Positions 17,077 through 26,000 of a stretch of DNA of 56,142 bases are shown one piece after another. The notes beneath the pieces were generated by a model that made no database searches, was not told the origin of the DNA, and was given only the letters and a program-made list of their open reading frames with translations. A program made the translations under genes and the position numbers. Source of the DNA: CAZAYP01 sp964489425 [NCBI: uncultured Verrucomicrobiota bacterium] (lineage in GTDB: Bacteria; Verrucomicrobiota; Kiritimatiellia; RZYC01); NCBI GenBank assembly GCA_964489425.1, contig CAZAYP010000039.1:1-56142 (forward strand). Direction: 5' to 3'. Each line of letters opens with the position of its first letter. Positions within the stretch are counted from its first letter, which is position 1.

Positions 17077-20000
17077 ATGAAGATCTCCCAGGCCCGCTGG
17101 ATCGTGTCTATTTTGTTGGTTGTTTTGGCCCAAACCGCGCCGGCCATGACCGGCCGCTACAGCGCCCGCCCGGGCGACGCGCAGAAAATCCGGGTGGACA
17201 GCCCGGCCCTGGCGCTCCAGGTTGAGCAAGCCGGCGGCCGCCTGCTGGCGGATTACGGCGGGTTCGCGGTGCTGGAGGTCAACAGCGCGGCCACGCGGGA
17301 TCTCGCCGCCCAACCCGGCGTGGACGTGCTGGCCGACCAGAACCAGATCCTGCTCAACGCGGGCGCCATCGACACCTCGTCCGAGGCGGTCCGGGCGCTG
17401 CGCCCGTCCAAGCGGGCCTCCGCGGGCCGGCAGTTGCACTTGGTGCAGTTCGTCGGGCCGGTCAAGGCGGAATGGGTCGCAGAATTGGAATCCGCGGGCG
17501 CGCAAATCGTCAGCTATATACCCAACAACGCGTACCTGGTGTATGCGAATGCGGCGGCGGTGGCGCGCATGGACGCCATGGCCCAAGCGGCGGTCGCGGT
17601 CCAGTGGGCCGGCGCCTACCTGGATTCCGACAAGATCCAGCCGCGCGCCGCGGCCGCGCTGGCGGGCAAACGCGCGCTGGCGACCGACCAGTTCGCGGTG
17701 CAGCTGGTGGACGATGCTGACGCCAACCCCGCCACCCTGGCGTTGATCGACGCCCTAAAACTTTCGCCCGTGAAGCGCATGGTTCGCCAGCTGGGGTACG
17801 TCAACGTCATCGTCCGCCTGCCGCTGAGCCAGATCGAAGTGCTGGCCGCGCAGCCGGACGTGGTGTCGATCGCGCCGTACATCGGGCCCAAGAAGTTGGA
17901 CGAGCGCCAGGGGCAGATCGTGGCCGGCAACCTCACCGGCACACAACCCTCCGGCCCCGGGTACCTGGCCTGGCTGTACACCAAGGGCTTCACCCAGACC
18001 CAGTTCACGGCCTCGGGTTTCCTGGTGGATGTGTGCGACTCCGGCGTGGACAACGGCACCAACCGGCCCAACCATTTTGGCCTCTACGTCAACGGGGATA
18101 CCGGCCAGGCCAGTCGCGTGGTGTACAACCGCCTTGAAGGCACGCCCAACGCGGACAGCACCATCCAGGGCTGCGACGGGCACGGCAACCTGAACTCGCA
18201 CATCATCGGCGGCTACAATAACCGGACCGGGTCTCCGCACACGGATTCTGCCGGCTACCGCTACGGCCTGGGCGTATGCCCGTTCGTCAAGGTTGGATCC
18301 TCCGTGATTTTCGACCCCGGGTCCTTCACGTATCCCGACTATTCGGACATGATTTCGCGGGCCTACCGCGACGGCGCGCGCATCAGCTCGGACAGCTGGG
18401 GCGCGGACACCGCGGGCGAGTACGACGTGGACGCGCAGGAATACGACGCGCTCGTGCGCGACGCCCAGCCCACCAACTCCGCCGTGCCCAACCCCGGCAA
18501 CCAGGGCATGACCATCGTGTTTGCGGCGGGCAACGCCGGGCCCAGTTCGTCGACCGTGGGGTCGCCGGGCACGGCCAAGAACGTGATCACCGTGGGGGCC
18601 GCCGAGAATGTCCACTCCCACAATATCGCCGCCGGCGGCAACAACGCCGCCGGCAACGACGGCTGCGATACGCCGGACGCCGAGGCCAACAGCGCCGACG
18701 ATATTGCCAGCTTCTCCAGCCGCGGGCCGTGCTCCGACCAACGCAAGAAGCCGGACATCGTGGCTCCGGGCACGCACGTCACTGGCGGAGCTCCCCAGCA
18801 GACCCGCACCATGACCGGCAATGGAACTGGCCTGGCTTGCTTCGAAGGCACCGGGGTGTGCGCCCTGCCCGGGGGCGGCACCACCGGCAACACCAACAAC
18901 TTCTTCCCGCTCGGCCAGCAGTTCTGGACCACCTCGTCCGGCACCAGCCACTCCACCCCGGGCGTGGCCGGCGGCAGCGCGCTGGTCTACCAGTACTTCC
19001 TGAACCTCAGCCTGAACGCGCCCAGCCCGGCGCTGCTCAAGGCGTACCTGATGAACTCCGCCCGCTACATGACCGGCACGGACGCGGGCGATGACCTGTG
19101 GTCCAACGACCAGGGCATGGGCGGCATGAACCTGGGCATTGCCTTCAACGGCGCGGCGCGAATCCTGCGCGACCAGCTCACCAACGACCTGTTCACCGCC
19201 TCCGGCCAGTCGCGCCGCTTCTACGGCATGGTGGCCGACGCCGGCCAGGCGCTGCGTGTTACCTTGGGCTGGACCGATGCTCCTGGCGCGACCACCGGTA
19301 ATGCGTATAAAAACAACCTCGACCTCGTGGTGACGGTTAACGGCGTGGCTTACAAGGGCAACGTGTTCAGCGGCGCCTATTCGGCCGCCGGCGGCACGGC
19401 CGACGCGCGCAACAATGTCGAAAGCGTGTTCCTGCCGGCCGGCACCACCGGCCTGGTGCTGATGACGGTCAGCGCGGTCAACATCAACTCGGATGGCGTG
19501 CCTGGCTACGGCGCGGCGCTCGACCAGGACTTCGCCCTGGTGGCGGCCAACGCCAATGTGTTCACCCCGAGCAATTACCCGCCGGTGCTGGATCCCATCG
19601 GCAACCGCGCCATTGCCACCAACCGCCTGATGCAGTTCAATGTCACGGCCAGCGATCCCATTGATGGCGACGTGGTGCGCCTCTGGGCCGAGGGCGTGCC
19701 GGCCTGGGCCACATTCCCCGGCGCCACCAATGCCGCCACCGCCACCTCGCAGTTCTCCGGCACCGCGTACGAGACCAACCGGTACACCGTGACGTTCTAT
19801 GCCGGCGACAAGGACGGCACCAATTCCGAGACCATCACCGTGTGGGTCAACGACATCAACTGCGAGCCCACCAACATCATTGACGAAGGGTTTGCCGGCG
19901 GCGTGACCCCGCCGGCCGGGTGGACCTTCACCGGCATTGCCGGCACCTACACCACGGCTGGAAATTTCGGCCGCGAATCGCCATCGTTGAAATTCGATAC

Positions 20001-22992
20001 CACCGGCGACCGCGTGGAAACCCCGGCGTTGAACATGCCCACCAACCTTGCGTTCTGGATCAAGGGCCAGGGCACGGACTCCTCGTCGGCGCTGCTGGTG
20101 GAAGGCTACAACGGATCGACCTGGGCCACCATTGTCAGCGTGGTGCCGATCCTGACCACGTCGTCGACGCAAAGCATGGCGCTGGCGGACGGGTTCTCCC
20201 AGCTGCGCTTCACGTATACCAAGAGCGCCGGCAACCTGGCGTTTGACGACGTGATCATCGGCGGCTGCGGCGGGACCGTCCCGGTAACCAACCGCAACCC
20301 GACGATCAGCGTGGCCGGCGGCACCAACCAGGCCGCCACGGTGAACGAGCTGTTGTCCTTCGTGGTGACGGTGAATGATGCGGACGCCGAACCCGTGGGC
20401 CTGTTCACGAATGCCGCGCCGGCCGGTGCGAGCTTCCCCGGCGCCAGCGGCACGGCGCCGATCCAGAGCACGTTCACCTGGACGCCCACCACCACCGGCG
20501 TGTTTGCGGCCGAGTTTGTCGCCTTTGATGCCAAGGTTACGGTCACCCAGGGGGTGCGGATCGTGGTCAGCCAACCGCTGCCGCCGTTGCTGCCGCCGGT
20601 GATCCAGGCGGCCTCGGAGGTTCAGGGCACCCGGTTCAATGCCAACTGGCTGGCGGCGGAAGGCGCGCTGGGGTACCGCCTGGACGTGGCCACCAACGCC
20701 GACTTCTCCAGCGGCGGCGGGGGGGGCGGGTTTACGAACCTGTACGAGAACTTCTCGCTGTTCGTGCGGTCCAACAGCAGCACGGACATCAGCGCCAGCC
20801 TGGACACGTACATGCATACGCCGGGCTGGACCGGCACCAAGATCTACGAAAACATCGGCACAGCCAAGCTGGGCTCGTCCTCGGCCAAGGGGCTGATCAC
20901 CACGCCCACGGTGGACCTGTCCGCGCAGGGCGGCGCCGCCACCCTGCAGTTCGACCTGGGCAAATACGGCACGGACGCCGCCGCGCTCGTGCAGGTCATG
21001 CACGCGGCCGACGGCGCCACGTTCGTGCAGGTGGGAGCCGATATCACGCCGCCGGCCACCATGACGCCACAGACCCTGGAGATCACCGGCGGCACCGCGG
21101 CGTCGAAGATTCGCCTGCAGGCCAAGAATACCAGCAATTGCCGGTTTTACCTGGACAACTTCCTGATCACCCAGGCCGCCAGCGGCAAGCGCTACGTGCC
21201 GGGGTACCAGAACGTGGATGTCGGCGACGTGACCACCTACGCGGTCACGGGCCTGGTGGAAAACCTGACCTACTACTACCGCGCGCGCGCCTACAACGCG
21301 AGCCTCACCAGTTCCAACTCCGCGGTGACCAACGTGGTGACCACCGCAGCGACCAACCAGCCGCCGCACTTCACTGCGCCGGCCAGCACCAACCAGGCGG
21401 GGGTGGTGAGCAACCTGGTGAGCTTCATGGTGACGGCCACCGCGCCGGATGGCGACGCCGTCTCGCTGTGGGCCGAGGGCGTGCCGTTGTTGTGGGCGGG
21501 GTTTGCCAACACGACCAGCAACGGCACGGTCGGCAGCCTGTTCTACGGCACGCCGCCGGAAGCGCAGACCAACGTGGTCACCTTCTTCGCGGGCGACAAG
21601 GATGGCACCAACTCGCTTACCGTGCGCATCGCCGTGCGCGGGGTGGCGGGCAGCGACGAGTTGCTGCCGCCGGTGATCCAGGCGGCCACGGGCGTGCAGA
21701 CCAACCAGTTCCACGCCAACTGGCTGGCCGCGGCCAACGCCACCGGCTACCGGCTGGACGTGGCCACCAACGAGGCGTTCCGGTCCGGCGCCGTGGGCAA
21801 GCGCGCCGCCGCCCTGAACCCCGGGGACCTGATGATCGTGACGGTGAACGCGGATGCCCCCAAGGGCTTTGACGCCGTGCCGCTGGTGGACCTGGACGCG
21901 GGCACGGAGATCTTCTTTACCGACAACGGATGGAGCAACGGCAACTGGCGCAGCACGACCGAAGGCGTAATTACCTACACGGCGCCCGGGGCCATTACCG
22001 CCGGCACGGTGCTGGCGTACCGGTCGTCGAATGAGAACGGGTTCGTCAAGTCGGGCAACTTTGATCCGTCCGGCTCCGGCGACAACCTGTTAGTGTACCA
22101 GGGCAGCGCCGAAATACCTTTGTTCATTTACGGCATCGGCTGGGCCAGCGCCACCCCTTGGGTTACTAACCATGGCGCGGTGAACAACAACAACTCGGAG
22201 ATCCCGCCGGCGCTGAGCGTCGCGGCCTTCACGATTTCCGCGCCCGGCAGCATGGACGATTACCAGTACCTGGCATCCGCCGGCACCTCGGGCGCGAAAG
22301 GCGACCTGCTGCAATGGGTGGCCAACAAGGTCAACTGGTCGGGCAGCGACACCGTGCCGTTTGCCAAGTTCACCCCGGACTTCACCGTGGGCGGCGGCGG
22401 CGCGGCCAACGACTTTGTGCCCGGGTACCAGGGCCGGGACGTGGGCGATGTGACCACGTATGGCGTGACGGGGCTGGTGGCGAACTCGATGTATTACTAC
22501 CGGGTGCGGGCGTACAACGCGGTGTCCAACAGCGCCAACTCGGCCGTGACCAGTGTGGTGACCTCGGCGTCCGCGGGCCCGAACTACCGCGACTGGGCCA
22601 CGACGCGCGGGCTGGATCCGGACGCGCCCAACGGCCAGCCCGGGGCCAACGCGGACAGCGATGCGGACAGCAACTACGAGGAATACGTCGCGGATACGAA
22701 TCCGATGGATTCGAACTCCTGTTTCCCGTACTTCGTGACCAACTTCCCGGGCACGGGCGTGATCACCATCTGGGCCGGGCCGCCGACCACCAACAGCCGC
22801 ATTTACGACGTGTGGGTGGCGACGAACCTGCTGCCGCCGCAGGCGTGGACCGGGTTCAACTTTGACCGGCGCGGCGCAGACGACGGCAGCGCCGTCGGGT
22901 TCAGCGTGACCAACACGGGCGCGGGCCGGTTTTATCGCACGGGCGTCAAGGTGCCGGATTCGGCGCGGCGCCTGCGGCCGGCCGGCTGGTAA
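17077..22992 (+). CDS. Giant secreted subtilisin (S8) protease with Ig, jelly-roll and nested fn3-like modules
   Basis: This 1971-residue protein has a signal peptide (to ~24), a ~270-residue propeptide-like region with two I9-like repeats, and then the S8 domain. The catalytic triad is Asp321 in VCDSGVDNG, His369 in CDGHGNLNSHIIGG and Ser624 in SGTSHSTPGVAGG; AAGNAGPSS supplies the oxyanion Asn. After it come a cadherin/Ig-like domain (~834-928), a jelly-roll-like domain (~934-1067), another Ig-like (~1071-1170) and an fn3-like domain split by a guest domain. A third Ig-like (~1429-1525) follows, with a second split fn3-like domain whose guest is a lamin-tail/NucH-type module (LDAGTEIFFTDNGWS). 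It ends in the acidic DSDADSNYEEY tail shared with the next protein. It is probably exported by Sec and acts outside the inner membrane. Its substrate is unknown; polymer or host-protein degradation is plausible. Confidence 0.92.
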   Translation: MKISQARWIVSILLVVLAQTAPAMTGRYSARPGDAQKIRVDSPALALQVEQAGGRLLADYGGFAVLEVNSAATRDLAAQPGVDVLADQNQILLNAGAIDTSSEAVRALRPSKRASAGRQLHLVQFVGPVKAEWVAELESAGAQIVSYIPNNAYLVYANAAAVARMDAMAQAAVAVQWAGAYLDSDKIQPRAAAALAGKRALATDQFAVQLVDDADANPATLALIDALKLSPVKRMVRQLGYVNVIVRLPLSQIEVLAAQPDVVSIAPYIGPKKLDERQGQIVAGNLTGTQPSGPGYLAWLYTKGFTQTQFTASGFLVDVCDSGVDNGTNRPNHFGLYVNGDTGQASRVVYNRLEGTPNADSTIQGCDGHGNLNSHIIGGYNNRTGSPHTDSAGYRYGLGVCPFVKVGSSVIFDPGSFTYPDYSDMISRAYRDGARISSDSWGADTAGEYDVDAQEYDALVRDAQPTNSAVPNPGNQGMTIVFAAGNAGPSSSTVGSPGTAKNVITVGAAENVHSHNIAAGGNNAAGNDGCDTPDAEANSADDIASFSSRGPCSDQRKKPDIVAPGTHVTGGAPQQTRTMTGNGTGLACFEGTGVCALPGGGTTGNTNNFFPLGQQFWTTSSGTSHSTPGVAGGSALVYQYFLNLSLNAPSPALLKAYLMNSARYMTGTDAGDDLWSNDQGMGGMNLGIAFNGAARILRDQLTNDLFTASGQSRRFYGMVADAGQALRVTLGWTDAPGATTGNAYKNNLDLVVTVNGVAYKGNVFSGAYSAAGGTADARNNVESVFLPAGTTGLVLMTVSAVNINSDGVPGYGAALDQDFALVAANANVFTPSNYPPVLDPIGNRAIATNRLMQFNVTASDPIDGDVVRLWAEGVPAWATFPGATNAATATSQFSGTAYETNRYTVTFYAGDKDGTNSETITVWVNDINCEPTNIIDEGFAGGVTPPAGWTFTGIAGTYTTAGNFGRESPSLKFDTTGDRVETPALNMPTNLAFWIKGQGTDSSSALLVEGYNGSTWATIVSVVPILTTSSTQSMALADGFSQLRFTYTKSAGNLAFDDVIIGGCGGTVPVTNRNPTISVAGGTNQAATVNELLSFVVTVNDADAEPVGLFTNAAPAGASFPGASGTAPIQSTFTWTPTTTGVFAAEFVAFDAKVTVTQGVRIVVSQPLPPLLPPVIQAASEVQGTRFNANWLAAEGALGYRLDVATNADFSSGGGGGGFTNLYENFSLFVRSNSSTDISASLDTYMHTPGWTGTKIYENIGTAKLGSSSAKGLITTPTVDLSAQGGAATLQFDLGKYGTDAAALVQVMHAADGATFVQVGADITPPATMTPQTLEITGGTAASKIRLQAKNTSNCRFYLDNFLITQAASGKRYVPGYQNVDVGDVTTYAVTGLVENLTYYYRARAYNASLTSSNSAVTNVVTTAATNQPPHFTAPASTNQAGVVSNLVSFMVTATAPDGDAVSLWAEGVPLLWAGFANTTSNGTVGSLFYGTPPEAQTNVVTFFAGDKDGTNSLTVRIAVRGVAGSDELLPPVIQAATGVQTNQFHANWLAAANATGYRLDVATNEAFRSGAVGKRAAALNPGDLMIVTVNADAPKGFDAVPLVDLDAGTEIFFTDNGWSNGNWRSTTEGVITYTAPGAITAGTVLAYRSSNENGFVKSGNFDPSGSGDNLLVYQGSAEIPLFIYGIGWASATPWVTNHGAVNNNNSEIPPALSVAAFTISAPGSMDDYQYLASAGTSGAKGDLLQWVANKVNWSGSDTVPFAKFTPDFTVGGGGAANDFVPGYQGRDVGDVTTYGVTGLVANSMYYYRVRAYNAVSNSANSAVTSVVTSASAGPNYRDWATTRGLDPDAPNGQPGANADSDADSNYEEYVADTNPMDSNSCFPYFVTNFPGTGVITIWAGPPTTNSRIYDVWVATNLLPPQAWTGFNFDRRGADDGSAVGFSVTNTGAGRFYRTGVKVPDSARRLRPAGW

Positions 22993-23002
22993 GGCCGGCG
23001 CC
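22633..23002 (+). repeat. C-terminal tail repeat, copy 1
   Basis: Codes for residues 1853-1971 of the subtilisin plus ten bases past the stop. It aligns without gaps to 28455-28824. The proteins differ at about 10 of 119 residues. In the last ~255 coding bases I count 18 mismatches, about 15 of them without amino acid change. The identity runs past the TAA for GGCCGGCGCC and then stops. Confidence 0.9.
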
Positions 23003-23081
23003 GGTCTGTCAACAGTATCCGCATCGGCCACGGGCCGGATGCGATGATTTAACTCGCACACAGGAAAGGAGCGGGACGCAG

Positions 23082-26000
23082 ATGAAGTATATTCGCAGTC
23101 TGGCCGGGATGGTGGTCGCTTTCATGGTGGGTTCCTCTTTTACCGTCTTCGGCGCGGATGCCGCGCCCGGTTCCCTGCCGGTCATCCAAACTCCGCACGG
23201 AACGTACAAGCTCGGCAAAAAACCGTATCCGCCCGGCACCCGCGCGCAATGGATCAAGGAAGGCCGCGTGCTGGGCGCGGCGCCGGCCGGCTATTTTCCG
23301 CGCAGCGCGACGGGCAAGGGCGCGGCCGATAACCGCGGCTTCCTGCCGCCGATCGGCGACCAGGGCAGCGAAGGGTCCTGCGTGCACTGGGCCGGCGCCT
23401 ACCACACCAAAACCGCCAACATGAAGCGGCAAAATCCCGCGTTGAACATCACGGCTTCCAGCAACCAATGCTCCCCGCGCTTCACCTACAACCTGACCAA
23501 CGGCGGCGAGGACAACGGCGGCTGGGGCCATGAGCCGTTCGAGATTTTCATGCGCTTTGGCGGCGCGTCGCTGCGGCAGAAGCCTTACACCGCGGGCCAA
23601 TACACCACCCTGCCGGTAGCGGCTGACTTTATCGAGGGGTTGCACCGCCGCACCACGAATTACGTCTGGGTCTGGGACTGGGATCCCAGCGCGGCCGAAA
23701 TCGCGGAATTGAAGGCGTTCCTGGATGCCGGCGGCGTGGCGGCCTGCGGGGTGTATGCTGAAGACACGTTTTCCTCGTGGTCGGCCGGTAGTGCGCCCTG
23801 GACCGGCCCTTCCTGCACGTACGAGGATATCAACCACATGGTCACGGTGTGTGGGTACACCACCGGTTATTATTGGGTCGCCAATTCCTGGGGCACGTCG
23901 TACGGCGACAACGGATTTATCAAGGTTAACTCCACCTATTTTGAAAATTATTTCAGCGATGTGATGTTCCCCTTGGAAGGCGCGTACACCCCGGCCACCG
24001 ATTACGTCAAGTTCAACATCCGGCATGGCCGGCGCAGCGACATCCACAGCCTGGCGTTCTCGGTCAACGGCACGACCGTGTGGAGCAATCATCCCCTGCC
24101 CATGAGCTATCCAAAGGATACGGGCGAGTACACCACGGACACCCGCGCCAACTGGGACATGGTCGTGGACTTGACCGCCGCGCCCTGGGGCGGCGCCAAC
24201 ACCGTCATCGCCCGGGTCATGGACAATGTGGCCGGCACCGCGGGCTCCATCTCCAACATGACGCTCTATTATGAGGGCCTGAATTATGTGTCCACGAATC
24301 CGCCCGTGGCCATCCCCGACAGCACCGGCGTGCCCGCCTATGCCCAGGTATCGACGCTGATCGAAACGTCGGCGCCGGTGTTCAATGCGCTGAGTTCGCA
24401 GACCGCGACCGCGGGCGTGGCGTTGGCCTTCACGGTGAGTGCCGGCGGGTACCCGGTTCCCGTGCTGGCGCTGCAGGGCCAGACCGCATCGTCGGGCTAC
24501 AGTTTCACGCCGGGAACGGGCCTGTTGACTTATACGCCGCCCGAGGCGGATATCGGCGAACAGTCGTTCACCTTCACGGCCGGCAATGTCGCGGGCGTCG
24601 CCACGCAGACCGTGAACGTGACCGTCAGAACGGCCCCGCCGGCGGCGCCGGCGGCGGTGTGGGCCAGCGCGACCAATACCACGGACTTCACCGCCGCCTG
24701 GAGCGCCGTGCTCAACGCCACGAGCTACCGGCTGGACGTGAGCACCAGCGCGACCTTCTCGGCCAGCGGCGGCGCCAGCGGAACGCTGCTGGACGAAGGG
24801 TTTGACGGCGGCATCACCCCGCCCGCGGGCTGGACCTTCACGGCCATCGGCGCCATCTACAACACCGCCGGCAATTACGGCCGCGCCTCGCCGTCCCTGA
24901 AGCTGGACGCCACGGCGGACCGCGTCCAGACGCCAGCCCTTTCCGGCCCCACCAACGTCAGTTTCTGGATCAAGGGCAACGGCACGGATTCCAGCTCGGT
25001 CCTTTTGCTCGAAGTCGAATCCGGCAGCGCTTGGAGCACCTTGACCACCGTCAGCCCCCTGCCCACGGTCGGGACAACCTATGCCTTCCCGCTGAGCAGT
25101 AGCGTGACCGGGCTGCGGTTCACCTACAATAAAAGCGCTGGGAACCTGGCTTTCGATGATGTCCAGGTGTCCGGCGCCGGGGAAGTGCCCAACTACCTCG
25201 CCGGGTACTCGAACCTGGTGGTTGCCAGCACCAGCCAACTGGTGAGCGGCCTGACCCTGGGCAAGACCTATTACTTCCGGGTGCGCGCGGACGGCCCGGG
25301 CGGAAGCAGTGGCAACTCCACGGTCGCCAGCGTGACGACCCTGAATGTTCCGACGGCGCCGTCCTTCTCGGCCATCCCCGGCCAGTCGGCGTCGCTGGGC
25401 CGGTTGTTCACCCTCAACGTGGCTGCCTACGCCGCCGGGTATCCGGCGCCGGATATTTCCGTGGGGTCCTCAACCGCCGGCGGATCGGATTACAGCCTCG
25501 TGGACGGAACCCTGGCGTACACCCCCAGCGCCACGGGCGCCTTCACGTTCGTGTTCCTCGCGTCCAACAACGTGGGCATGGCGAGCGCGACCACCACGGT
25601 CGCGGTGGTCGAGCATACCGGCGCGAATTACGGCCTGTTTGTCGGGCTGAACCAGTACGATTCGAGCTATATACCTTCGGACAACTGGCTGAGCGGCTGC
25701 GTTCCGGACGCGAACCACATCTACACCAACGCCATCAAACGCGGCGAGTGGACGACCTTGACGGTGACCCGGATGCTGGATTCGGCCGGCAAGAAAGCCG
25801 CCATCCGCAGCGCTTTCTCGAACTATGCCGCGACCGCGGCGGCGGGCGACGTGTTTTTCTACTATCACTCCAGCCACGGCGGCCAGAACAGCGGCATGTC
25901 CGTTTACCTGTGCACGTACGATGACGACTACCAGGACACGGAACTGGCGGCCGACCTGGCCCTCTTTGCCACCGGCGTGAAAGTGGTGGTCATGGTGGAT

